Origin: Pararge aegeria
Taxonomy: Eukaryota; Arthropoda; Insecta; Lepidoptera; Nymphalidae
Assembly (NCBI RefSeq): GCF_905163445.1
Contig: NC_053200.1
Location: forward strand, 10,540,001-10,604,000
DNA length: 64,000 bases
Reading direction: 5' to 3'
In this document: in pieces, positions 23,901 to 31,777 of the stretch
How the letters are laid out: each line of letters begins with the position of its first letter
Numbering within the stretch: position 1 is the first letter of the stretch
Notes under the pieces: model-generated
Databases searched by the model: none
Told to the model about the DNA's origin: nothing
Seen by the model: the letters and a program-made list of their open reading frames with translations, nothing else
Program-made: the position numbers and the translations under genes

Positions 23901-24999
23901 AAAAATTTAAAAAGATTAAATAATTGTATGAAATTTAAAAACAATGAATGATGATATTAAAGATTATATCACTAACTGCTAATTAGCCATTGCCAAAATC
24001 TTGGCAGAGGGCTTTATAATCACTTTACCATCATTTTGCAAATGGCCTTGGATGAACCTGGCCTTCTCTAAGGTTTATGACATAACAACTCAGTTGGCCT
24101 GCTTATTTTGTTTTAAGTAACTCAGTAAGGAAGTTTTAGAAGAGATGAAAGGTTACAACCAAGTAGTAACAGCATAAGCTACTGTAATTTTTTTTTTTAA
24201 TAGTTATCCCTTAATGCAATTTCACCCGGTGGTTAATACTCATGCAGTCTAAGTAGGTAGCCCGCTATTACTAGCCAAGGCTGGTCAACCATACCAGAGA
24301 AAATTCTGAAATTATATATATGTTGAAATTGCCCCTGCCGAAGATGGAACTCGAACCTATCTATTAATACTGCAAATTCTCAAATGCTGCAGGGTCGTTG
24401 ACAATGTAGTTAATATTCCACTTACCATCACTTGCAATATCCTTCTTAGACTTAGTATTATGGTTGATTTTGCTAATGATCTTTTCTGCAATCTGCAACT
24501 CATTATTATCACTTATTTTATGTGCAGTGGGTTGTCTGGTTAGAGGTGTGTGTGGTCTCACTAACTCAGAACTCTTGATTACTTTCGGCGAGGGGGCGAT
24601 AGGTGATGCGAACGTTTTTTTAGGACTCTCCTTCTTTGCAGGTGATGCGAAAACGTTGGAGGAATTTCTCTTGTTTTCTGTCGAGATTACTTTTTCCGGA
24701 GTATGTGGTATTATTGGTGCATTCGATTTGCTTACACTTTCTAATATGGGAGTAGCACTTAAGTTGGATGGTTTTTCTAATGAATTTAACTTATCTATCA
24801 TGTTATAAGCGCTGTTTTCGAAAGATTTAGATTCCGATACATTTTTAGTTCGAGGCGACTTATTTTCACACACTGGAGTACGTGGGCTTTTAGTACTTTT
24901 ATCTGGAGCCTCCTTCAACTTATTCTCTGCCACTGCAGCATTTTTTCTTCTAGGTGGCAAAGAAGTAACAGCTTTTATTCTAGCTCTTCGAGTCGACAT
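14377..24999 (-). CDS. Bdp1: TFIIIB component B'' (Bdp1)
   Basis: Exons read on the minus strand: 24999-24426, 23442-23207, 22807-22707, 22137-22024, (21976-21918, tentative), 21434-21281, 20363-20126, 18866-18645, 17105-16895, 14954-14377. The sum is 2487 nt, 828 aa plus stop. Bdp1 is the SANT-containing TFIIIB subunit that, with Brf1 and TBP, recruits RNA polymerase III. Diagnostic features: a basic N-terminus (RRARIKAV, as in other Bdp1), the conserved LTMYDLIFYNPTSNPL block, a GEIILDEQSL block, then the SANT core GWTAQETVQFYRALAALGTD with LMAQLFPERTRKQLKQKFKK, then a charged helix (EEFAEERAFAAKQAELERER). The long Ser/Lys/Pro-rich N-terminal part is typical and poorly conserved. The protein lacks the very long repeat-rich tail of vertebrate BDP1. 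Only the exon 4-5 junction is unsure. Confidence 0.88.
15121..15350 (+). repeat. SINE A (tRNA-derived), copy 1
   Basis: A-box-like TGGCTCAGTGGGCAG (15131-15145) and B box GGTTCGATTCC (15175-15185), then a body (GGTGTTTATATGTATATTC, ATCTTAGTACCCATAACAC, AGCTACGCTTACTTTGGGGC) shared with 56543-56800. It lies in Bdp1 intron 8 (between the exons at 16895 and 14954). Confidence 0.8.
15331..15430. repeat. Tandem duplication, 50-bp unit x 2
   Basis: Positions 15331-15380 and 15381-15430 are identical except for the last base. The unit is the AT-rich tail of the preceding SINE A, so the duplication followed insertion. Confidence 0.9.
15468..15750 (+). repeat. SINE B (tRNA-derived), most complete copy
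   Basis: Head CCTCCCTGGTGCAGCGGTGA with B box GGTTCAATTCC, then CTGGTCTGGTGGGAGGCTTT, GACGTGCCGCTTAGCGATTT, TAGCCTGCTACCATC, AAGGGCTAACTTGTAG and poly(A). Used here as the reference for other SINE B copies. Confidence 0.85.
15752..15940 (+). repeat. LINE-type 3' end with (AATTTTG)n tail
   Basis: CTTCTTCTCGGTAGAATCTG, CCTTCCGAACCGGTGGTAGA, GACTTGACGTTTCAAAAGTG, AATTGAAATAAATGAATTTT and a tail of AATTTTG-like units. An opposite-strand copy is at 41225-41375. Probably the 3' UTR of a non-LTR retrotransposon. Confidence 0.65.
16160..16315 (-). repeat. SINE B, minus copy
   Basis: On the plus strand: AGTAAATCGCTTGG, CCAGACCGG, AATTACAAATTCCCAC, TGGAATCGAAACC and TTACTGCGCCAGGGAG, the reverse complement of SINE B from body to head. 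Confidence 0.65.
16895..17105 (-). CDS. Bdp1: Bdp1 exon 8 (end of SANT, charged helix)
   Basis: Begins FKKEERLNGAQIDKAL, matching the FKREEK..IDKAF segment of the family, then a long Glu/Lys/Arg helix (likely coiled coil). Acceptor TACACAG, donor A|GTGAGT, phase 1 exit. Confidence 0.88.
17285..18180. repeat. Internally repeated region in Bdp1 intron 7
   Basis: The motif (CC)CTAAAGTGAACTTGCGCGTAT recurs with variation near 17369, 17628, 17690, 18021, 18088 and 18160, and in the inverse orientation near 17753-17776. Linked phrases (CTTTCTGGCC, CAGGGTGTTCAA, ACATGGGACT) also recur. It looks like a composite or self-duplicated element, class unknown. Confidence 0.55.
18265..18570. repeat. Dispersed repeat F, copy 2 (with a short tandem)
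   Basis: GGAGAATCTGTATGGTGTAA and TTTCGCTCCGAAACTGGAGC plus CATCCTCAGGAGATGTTGAC match 330-560. Just upstream (18218-18258) a 20-21 bp unit (GAAATCCATGATATATTATG) is doubled. Confidence 0.55.
18645..18866 (-). CDS. Bdp1: Bdp1 exon 7 (SANT domain)
   Basis: 74 codons, phase 0 on both sides. It contains most of the Myb/SANT domain: GWTAQETVQFYRALAALGTD and LMAQLFPERTRKQLKQK, against WSNKETDMFFLAISMVGTDF...QLFPHRAR in human BDP1 (from memory). Acceptor CCTGCAG, donor AAG|GTATAT. Confidence 0.93.
19300..19546 (+). mobile_element. 5'-truncated, frameshifted LINE 3' end
   Basis: Translates in pieces to the C-terminus of a non-LTR retrotransposon polyprotein: QWAGLVQRMEGPK in one frame, then RRGRGRPRDRWSDEVERDMR and SWKEAASDRL, stop, then WRNMLDQAKAHTWL in another. 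The order (basic RGRPRDRW block, then W..A..R..WR) is typical of RTE-type ends. It finishes in (GAT)n. It has a frameshift and an in-frame stop, so it is dead. Bdp1 intron 6. Confidence 0.75.
19899..20056 (-). repeat. SINE A, minus copy, truncated in the head
   Basis: Reverse complement shows GACCCTACTTTCTGAGTCCA, a degenerate GGTTCGACTACC B box and the body found at 15121 and 56543. It stops within the A-box region. Bdp1 intron 6, downstream of exon 6. Confidence 0.7.
20126..20363 (-). CDS. Bdp1: Bdp1 exon 6 (Lys/Glu helix, GEIILDEQSL)
   Basis: 79 codons. The first half is strongly charged (KLKQAKEKQEAERKTQEKK); the end, LGPKGEIILDEQSL, aligns with the DGSIILDEESL segment just before the SANT domain in other Bdp1 proteins. 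The acceptor AAGAG is the only one that keeps phase. Confidence 0.85.
20380..20525 (-). repeat. SINE C, partial
   Basis: GAGGCCGTAATCCACCACGC, TGGCCATGTGCGGAATGGTA and ATTATGGAAAACTCTTAGGC match the family core; the tRNA-like head is missing. Bdp1 intron just upstream of exon 6. Confidence 0.65.
20526..21280. other. Bdp1 intron between exons 5 and 6, with an unexplained open frame
   Basis: AT-rich intron. A minus-strand frame of 151 codons spans 21151-20696 (start MHETFEMEIAKYWLACNV). No domain or family was recognised and no splice or promoter signals accompany it; it may be part of an unknown transposon. Not called as a gene. Confidence 0.4.
21281..21434 (-). CDS. Bdp1: Bdp1 exon 5 (basic helix and conserved LIFYNP block)
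   Basis: Reads VDDFEGMFDRMRRQEE, an Arg-rich helix, then LTMYDLIFYNPTSNPL, equivalent to the MTMRDFIYYLPDNNPM block of vertebrate BDP1. Donor GTAAGT, phase 2 exit. The acceptor is either AATAAG before 21434 or TTGAAG before 21416; both are phase 1. Confidence 0.82.
21918..21976 (-). CDS. Bdp1: Bdp1 tentative 59-nt exon
   Basis: A strong acceptor (eight T then ATAG) opens a 59-nt segment reading KFSSMVVNFQKHFTTKRELF. It enters in phase 2 and exits in phase 1 at A|GTGTAAG, exactly reconciling the phases of exons 4 and 5. The donor is weak and no homology was recognised. The alternative is the second donor of exon 4 at 22010. Confidence 0.4.
22024..22137 (-). CDS. Bdp1: Bdp1 exon 4
   Basis: DVSRVRNDSVCSSVSAV... 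to RDKQQIHK; acceptor TTGTTTCAG, donor CAA|GTATGT, phase 2 out. A weaker donor 14 nt downstream (22010, CAAG|GTCGCT) would instead exit in phase 1 and join exon 5 directly. Confidence 0.68.
22283..22390 (-). repeat. SINE C, fragment
   Basis: CACCATTACCAGCCATCAGG, AAGAGGTTAAGGACATAGTC, CACTACGCTAGCCCAGTGTG and GGTGGACTTCACA: the 3' part of SINE C. Confidence 0.6.
22707..22807 (-). CDS. Bdp1: Bdp1 exon 3
   Basis: GSASESEDENRRGLLN... to LPN, acidic-Ser rich, acceptor CTTTAAG, donor AG|GTAATC, phase 0 in, phase 2 out. Confidence 0.72.
22915..23090 (+). repeat. Dispersed repeat D, eroded copy
   Basis: CCTTACTAATATTATAAATT followed by GTTTGTTTGTTTGTC; the rest is diverged. Bdp1 intron 2. Confidence 0.45.
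23207..23442 (-). CDS. Bdp1: Bdp1 exon 2
   Basis: Entered in phase 1 after TTTTTTAG: DYSIPSVPESTDDEAMDG... to a basic block KVRPKLRPVPRLGPHRRNSVQ, leaving in phase 0 at CAG|GTACTA. RRNSV is a PKA-like site. Confidence 0.8.
24205..24365 (-). repeat. SINE B, diverged minus copy beside Bdp1 exon 1
   Basis: TAGGTAGCCCGCTATTACTA, CCATACCAGAGAAAATTCTG, TTGCCCCTGCCGAAGATGGA and ACTCGAACC match SINE B reversed. It starts about 60 nt inside the first intron. Confidence 0.55.
24426..24999 (-). CDS. Bdp1: Bdp1 exon 1 (N-terminal, low complexity)
   Basis: 191 codons plus one base starting MSTRRARIKAV, with many Lys-Ser-Pro motifs (KSPRTP, KSPRT, PHTPEK), possible proline-directed phosphorylation sites. 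Donor G|GTAAGT at 24425. The start ATG is the first in the open frame; AT-rich sequence lies upstream. Confidence 0.87.
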
Positions 25000-26294
25000 T
25001 ATTGCAATATTATTACCACGTGTCTCGCTTTAAAAACACTTACTACTATACTTATTTATAAAATTAAACTCTACTTATTATAATACTCATCACAGTTTTA
25101 ATTATGTCCTATTTTAAAATGAATTAGGAATGAAAATCGTACAAAAACGAAAAACACTCAAAAGCGCTCAAAAGTCTCAAAACACAATCATAGACTAGGA
25201 TAGTAATTATAGAACAGCGACAGCTGGGTAGGGATATTAGGGATGCCAGAAAATAATCGATTTTCAATTTTTTAATCGATTTTTATTTTAAAAATATAAT
25301 CATTGTATATTATAAAAATAACTATTTTTGATAGTGGATTACAGAGCGCGTATACGTGCCAGGTGCAATTAATCAGCTTGGCTGCCCGGCGCACTGCTTG
25401 CAGCCCCTCATACCCAGCACAGCCATTCACGTTCCCAATAATTATTTGAACTAAATTTTATTAAAAATAGATAAAACTTTTATGAACAGTAGAAAAAACA
25501 AAATTATATTTAAGTTTGTTTGTTTGTTTTGTTTTAAGTCCTTATTGCACACACACATTTTATATAAATTAAACACAAACTTAAAAAAAAATAGAGCGTG
25601 CAAAGGCGGTCTTATCACTAAAGCGATCTCTTCCAGACAACCTTTGACGTTAGGAAAAAAAAAACGAAGGAACGGGTTGGTGCAGCAATTTCAGTATAAA
25701 ATATTTATATATAATAAAATATACATTTATATATAAGTTATTCTTTGCCGAAACCTTTAAAACACCCTGGTAACGTATTGTATTTGAGGTTATGTAAAAA
25801 AATTACATTGACAACGGACATGAAAAATTGAACAACAATTTGGTTCATTCAATAATATGAAAATATATTTTTAAATTAAGAAAAAAAAAGAGTTTTCTTT
25901 CTTTCACATCCCTTTATTCTATAATTGACAAGTGTCGACTGTCAATGTATAAAATGTGCCAGGCATTGACTATTTTTTAGCGCGGATTTTTGCAATTTTC
26001 AAACGACTATTCAATAACTATAACTCGTCCCCATCATCATCATATTCATTTCATCTCATTGAGATATTCCTCTCGATTATTTTTTTAACGCTCGACAATA
26101 CCTACTACAATGCTTTGCTAAATTTCATGTCTTGTAGTATATGTATCATCTTTAGACTCTGATAAATATAATAAGACGAATGCATTTCGTCTGCCACTAA
26201 AAGCGCTATGCTCTCTATTACAGCTACAATTTAGCTTATATTTATTATACAGACACTGATATGATTTTATTCTAATTGTAATATAGCAACCACT
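25000..26294. other. Upstream of Bdp1; no gene seen
   Basis: Probable Bdp1 5' UTR and promoter in the first few hundred bases. AT-rich with paired AATCGATTTT motifs (25254-25280) and a GC-richer patch at 25370-25430. Only chance frames beyond that. Confidence 0.45.
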
Positions 26295-26338
26295 TTATAC
26301 AGCGAACGGAAAACTGTTTTGTTCCATTCGCTGTATAA
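26295..26338. repeat. Hairpin, 17-bp stem and 10-nt loop
   Basis: TTATACAGCGAACGGAA (26295-26311) pairs with TTCCATTCGCTGTATAA (26322-26338) with one G-T type mismatch. Function unknown. Confidence 0.75.
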
Positions 26339-26696
26339 AAATCTTTTGTCAACCCTCGAACTAGTGGGAATATTATCCATATAATATACTTTCGTATAAA
26401 TATAAACGGGCTAAACTTCTTCTATTTCCGGTTGCCCTCAGTGCGCAACGCTAAAGGATTACGATTTGTAGAAAATATATTAATTAAACTCAACAGTTTT
26501 TCCTTATCTAGGTAATTTTTATATTTCATAAAATTATATTTGCCTCCTACTAAAATGAAATTAATTACTTCTTTAGTAGGTAGGTAAGGCATCGCCCGAG
26601 AAATATACAACGAGTTCCCCGGGCATCTAACAGAGTCAAGAAGATGGACATGTGCCGTGTAGGTTTTTAGTTCGGTAATACCTACCCCCCTTTTAG

Positions 26697-26960
26697 CGAC
26701 GATAGCTCAGTGGTTAGGACTTCGGCTTCACTGTCGGGGGCCGATTACAAATCTCACACGTGGCTCTAACTTTCCTAAGTTATGTGAGCAATTGAAATAT
26801 CACCTGCTTCAACGGTGAAGTAAAACATCGTGAGGAAACCTGCATGCCTCAGAGCTCTCCATAATGTTCTCAAAAGGGTGTGCCGTTCACAAATCCACAC
26901 TGGGCCAGCGTGGTGGACTACGGTCTAAACCCTTCTCACTGTGGGCCGGTAATGGGTTAA
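26697..26960 (+). repeat. SINE C, full-length plus copy with tRNA-like head
   Basis: Head GCGACGATAGCTCAGTGGTT AGGAC with tRNA A-box character, then TCACCTGCTTCAACGGTGA, CATCGTGAGGAAACCTGCAT, AATGTTCTCAAAAGGGTGTG, TGGGCCAGCGTGGTGGACTA and GGGCCGGTAATGGGTT. Reference copy of the family (Metulj/HaSE-like in style, name not verified). Confidence 0.8.
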
Positions 26961-28843
26961 TATCAGCGAACGAAAAAAACTTAGAAGCATATTAACTACT
27001 GCTCAAAAATAGCCTTACGAAAACATAGGCTCAGTGGGAGTGGCTTAAGTGTGCATTTCGTTCGTAATTAACTATACTGACAGTTTAACTGCCGGCCAAT
27101 CACGGGTGGTTTCGTGCTGCATGACATATAGTAGAAACAATCGTGTGATTTGCGTTTCAGTTCATGTTGCGTGCGCATATAGACTGAATGGTATCCATTT
27201 CGAATGTCAATTTTTTAGGAAGGTCGACATCTATGTTTTTTTCGTTCGCTGGTTGATAAGATGATGATGATGATAACCCTTTAAAACCCTTCACTTAACC
27301 TCCTTCCTGTTCCAGGGTTGGAGGTAGCCATAAAGCTTTTTCACCGCCAAAAAAGGGGAAAAAAGGTAGGTTAACCTATTGCATTATGTAGAAATACGTA
27401 CACTGACCTGCGATATAGATAAATGTTAGATGTGGCGCCAAATATATTGTACTGTCAGCGACGTGCACTTCATACATGCTCAAAAGCACTGCCTACCCTA
27501 AAATGTATGTATAACACTAACTCGTATAGGAGGAGAATTTTTGCAGTTTTATGCAATTTTCCTGGTCTATGCATACCCTGGTAAGCAACCCAGTGCACGC
27601 GACTGTGTACTGTAGGTAATGTACCTCTTTAAACGGATCGTAGGAAATAAAAAGAATGGCACTACTTTAAGACTTTCCATTTAAATATTTTGAGGTCTGG
27701 ATGTATAATTTTCAGTTAATCCTTCTGTATGTGCATAGATAATGCTAAAGTTAAGAAACTCCGCTCGTGCAACACTGTGACACGGCTTACACGACTTTAT
27801 GTATTAGGTAACTAAATAAAAAACAATAGGTACAAGTAATAATTGTGTGTGTGCAACAATCGTTTGGTCTAATATTGGATTCGATTCCTAGGCCGGTCCA
27901 AAGAATTGTTATTGTTCTTTATCGATATCTACCTGACCTGGCTTGGGTCGGAAAATTTGTGTTATCCAGTTTTCTGAGCATTGATGATGGCACGTCTCGT
28001 CCCGTCAACCATCGATCCTGGTTATTGTCACTAATATCAAGCTCGTTGTAATATTTTTTATTAGTTTTTATCCATCTTTCCATCCATGGATGGATGCCCA
28101 GCTGTGGGACATTACTAGGCTAGGGTGACATACATAAACGCTCTACGTTCGCTCAGACCGATATCCATTCCGCAGGCTGATCATAATCGCTCTTCTTACG
28201 TGAAGAGACTTATGCGAATGTTGTTTTTAGCAAGTAGGGTAATCAAAAATCAACAAATGCGTTCAATGAAGGTTATATATGTATAATAAAACAAGATATC
28301 TTTTTCTCATTCTTTAATGCATTTCCTCTAATTTTTTTGACAGCGATGAGCACTTTTGGTGAAAATAGATACCAGAAATCAGTATAATAATATAACTATT
28401 TAATAATTAACAGTATCAATAAAAAAAACTCTCGATTTAATATAGGTTTCTCTTTGCTTATAATCAGCCGGTCAACTTCACAATAAAAATAGATCTCTCC
28501 TATAAAATTTATATAATTTACAAAAGCGGTAATGTTAGATCTGTGGTTAGATAAAATAACAATAAATAAATGCCTCTGGGGTAAAACGCAATTATATCCT
28601 CTTTTTGTAGATAAATTGACAGGCGTCACTCTGTTTAGATTAACAGTGCCCATAATGTAAATTTTCGAGTCAACAAACGTCACGGCGGCGTGAGCGAAAG
28701 TGATTTGAATATTTTAGTATGGAGTCTGGCTTATCCACTGTCCGCCATTTTGATTTTTTCCTAAACTAGCGGCCACGGATAAATATTAATCGATATAAAC
28801 ATAAATAATAGATAAACAGAAATAAGCATACTAAAACACCAAA

Positions 28844-28869
28844 ATCTACAAAACTCAAGTTTTGTAGAT
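28844..28869. repeat. Perfect 12-bp inverted repeat, 2-nt loop
   Basis: ATCTACAAAACT and AGTTTTGTAGAT separated by CA. Confidence 0.75.
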
Positions 28870-29269
28870 GTCAAAACCTAAAATTCTATATCCAAATTGG
28901 CTATGAAATATAATTTTACGGGAATCCAATACTAGTTTAACAAAGGATTAACCTTCAAAGTTTAATAATATGGAATGGGTGGTATATCCTGAGTTTTATG
29001 TTGGTTTTTCCTTACCACTTTTAGGCTTTATGGTAAATCTACCTATTAAGTAGACTTGAATAAACGAAAAAAGATACTTTAGAAGCAATTTGTAGATGCG
29101 TTTAATTTTAGTTTTTATTAATAACTGTTGGCACCATTATTAAACTTTGGTAGCATATATTTCGAACACTTTAGGCGATTTTAATTTTATTTAATACTTA
29201 TTTGTTTTGATGCCAGCTATCTATTACCATAGGTTTATTGCGTCGCCGCTATTTTGGAAATAAATAATT

Positions 29270-29284
29270 ATGGTGGACGAACAA
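29270..29284 (+). CDS. Possible first coding exon (five codons) of an unknown plus-strand gene
   Basis: ATG GTG GAC GAA CAA followed by a strong donor GTAAGC, preceded by GCCGCTATTTTGG, close to a YY1-type promoter element (GCCGCCATTTTGG). No downstream exon was recognised. Confidence 0.15.
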
Positions 29285-29623
29285 GTAAGCTTTAAATATT
29301 CACACCCCTTTGTCTTTTTATATTTAGGTACTGTTAAACTTTTGATTTGAGAACTCCAAAGAAATTTGACAAATTAACGTAACTCTGACTTAACGTTTGT
29401 CAACTTGTTAACTTACAATATGGGATTATTACATTTATAAATATATTCGAGTACAAAGTGTGTGTTTGTTGTTGTTTAGTCGCCAAAACTGAGAACTAGG
29501 CTGCATTCTTCTACTAATAAGCTACTGCGTATTGGTTCGTCATTCATTAACTATATATATTATTTTGGCTAAAAAGTCAACATTTGCAAAAATTTATTTT
29601 TCACAAATTGTCATGATACTATT

Positions 29624-29762
29624 GGCTTTATTACTAAGCGTGGCGTCAGGTCGGAATAGGTGTGCAGTGTTCTTTCACTCTCTGACATGCTGAAAGCTGT
29701 CAGTTGAAGTGACAAACACTGCATAACTGTTCCGACTTTATGCCACGTTCTTTAATAAGGCC
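29624..29762. repeat. 139-bp long imperfect hairpin (MITE-like)
   Basis: Left arm 29624-29678 and right arm 29708-29762 are complementary over about 55 nt at roughly three of four positions, including GTCGGAATAG / CTGTTCCGAC and TGCAGTGTT / AACACTGCA. The centre itself folds (CTGACA ... TGTCAG). Confidence 0.65.
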
Positions 29763-29874
29763 CTATAAGAATTAGTCAACGATGAAACGTGCCAAAGATG
29801 CGGCGCCGGCGGCGGTCGGCTCAACGACTACTCTACTCTAACCGTAGGGATATGTTAATCGTTGCAATCATCTA

Positions 29875-31160
29875 TTTATTGCTAAGAAAGTTAAAAGTTC
29901 GTGAAGTGCTTTCAAACCACTAATCGCAGAAAAAATCTCTATAATATAGAATAAAAGTAAGATTTCAATCCAGATAGAAGTAACAAGCGTCGTTCATGCA
30001 TGTGTATACTCCACGAGGGGTGGAGACGTGTCGAGTATCGCCGAGCCGGCAGAGGTCGCGCTCGCAAGTCGCAGCCACTGCTGCTCTGTCACATAACCGT
30101 AATTCGTCCGAATTTGTTATCGCTCCGGCCTACTTACTCATACTAAATGATCACTATCGACAATAAATTATTTTCACCTACAATTAAAACAAGGTACGAA
30201 GTGTTGTGGTGCATCGAAAAAACGAGACGAGCTCGCGATAATTGACTGGACTGCTCCCACGAGCGTCCCCCTATCACTTCTATAAAACGAACCACACTAA
30301 AGGCGAATCCTTGTTAATATTACAATATTTACATAAAGAAACGGTTCGAAGCTCTACTGATCCACCTCTACTTAGGAAACCGAGACAAACGGTAGGTCTG
30401 ATATCGGTAGTTATACTACTTAATATTAATAAAAATAAGAAAGCGTCCGTGTGCTATGGAAACGTGAGGTTTGTTACATTGTGCGTCGCTTGTGCGGCGC
30501 GATCACCGCGCGTCCTCCGCTCGTGCGCCCGCGTAACGTATCAGGTATGGCACAGTTTGAGGGTTTGTCTTAATGCACCGGGCGCGGCGCCCCGGACGAC
30601 GCGCAGCCGCGCAACGATCTACACTCTTCTACGCTCCACACTTTACATACTTATCAACAATTCAAATATATAATAACGTCGTAATCGTTACATCGGGAAC
30701 GTTTTACATTACATTAACAACGTTCATATTTCCGCGAACGAATCATAACGCATCCGTCAACAATATAGGTCTATTTCGTACGCCAACAGAGCATAAAATA
30801 GTGATATCTTTACATTTCAGTCTAGTCTATATAATTAATCATCTCTTTAGTGGCAAGGTATCTCTATAAAGACTCAATAGTTTCGTCCTTCAATATAATA
30901 ACAGGTATATCTATACAACCGGAATACTTCGCGTATCCGCTTCCTCGCAGCGTCAATGATATAAAATTTAACCTAAATTATAACACAGGAGAATTAAGTA
31001 TAAGATCACAAAATGAGATTCAGCGGGCGCGGTGGGCGCGCGCCCGGCGAAGTCGCAGCTATAATACTCGTGTCTACGCTACAACTAGCGAGGCGACGCG
31101 CGCTCGCACTAAGCCTAGTATTGCTATCGGTCTGGCCTTGGCCTAGCACAGCGTGCGGCG
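29875..31160 (-). other. Likely Ih 3' UTR (extent uncertain)
   Basis: Sequence downstream of the Ih stop, with patches of higher GC than the intergenic DNA and no convincing frame on either strand. The first minus-strand AATAAA noted is at 29880-29875, implying a UTR of up to about 1.3 kb. A Pumilio-type TGTAAATA occurs near 30325 on the minus strand. The extent is inferred only from these signals. Confidence 0.35.
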
Positions 31161-31777
31161 TCAGGGGGCGATGCCGGCGTCCGACTTGTGGAAGGCGGCC
31201 GCGCTGGCCAGCGGCGGTGCTGCGCTGAAGTCGTGCTCAGACTTGGGGCGCGGCAGAGCGGCTGCCACGCCAAGTCCCGGAAGCGCCACGCCAGCCATGC
31301 GGCACGACGCGGCTTGCAGTGGCTGCAGCGCAAGCCCAAGCGAGCGCTCCGACAGCCGCGCCACGCTGTCGTCCGACAAGCTCACGTGCTCAGCCTCTGC
31401 CGCCAGCGCATTCACTACCGCGTTAATAGTGTTCCCCTCCGACGTTGTGTCGTCTTCCCGGTGCGCAACCAGGTTCGGGTTTTTCCCGATCTTGTTCAAC
31501 CTCTCGGCGGCCACGCTCTCCATGGTCCGCCGCATCAGAGGATACTGATCTAGCACCGCATTAAAGTGGTCCACGGATAACGAGAAGAGATTACAGTAGG
31601 TTTCGGCGCGGACGGAAGCGACTCGCCGGGCGTTGGTCAGAAGACAAATTTCACCGAAATAGGAGCCATCGGAGAGGCTCGTCGCAACCTCGCCGTTGGC
31701 CATGACGATGTCCACGATACCTTCTTGAATGAAGTACATTTTATTACCGATGGTTCCTTCTTTGATGATGATGTCGC
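31161..31777 (-). CDS. Ih: Ih last exon (cyclic-nucleotide-binding domain, C-tail, stop)
   Basis: DIIIKEGTIGNKMYFIQEGI, GSYFGEICLLTNARRVASVR, then a helix (RRTMESVAAERLNKIGKNPN) and an Ala/Ser-rich tail ending HKSDAGIAP, TGA at 31163-31161. The 3' tail is GC-richer than its surroundings. Confidence 0.94.

Larger units (their letters stand above)
26961..29623. other. Intergenic, no supported gene
   Basis: AT-rich. Contains a (GAT)n stretch near 27260, a CCATGGATGGATGCCCAGCT-type LINE or SINE fragment at 28070-28200, a 12-bp hairpin at 28844-28869, and the five-codon ATG plus donor candidate at 29270. The other open frames look accidental. Confidence 0.5.

Noticed and set aside
24464..24808. 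Plus-strand frame of 114 codons
   Set aside because: Antisense of Bdp1 exon 1.
26697..26770. A free-standing tRNA gene
   Set aside because: The tRNA-like head continues into the SINE C body found in many other copies, and the cloverleaf is not complete.
30242..31146. Plus-strand frames of 98-143 codons over the Ih 3' tail
   Set aside because: They lie antisense to the Ih last exon and UTR, lack domains and look like composition effects.
31153..31553. Two plus-strand frames of 121-131 codons
   Set aside because: They are the reverse strand of the CNBD exon of Ih; the minus-strand frame carries the conserved domain.
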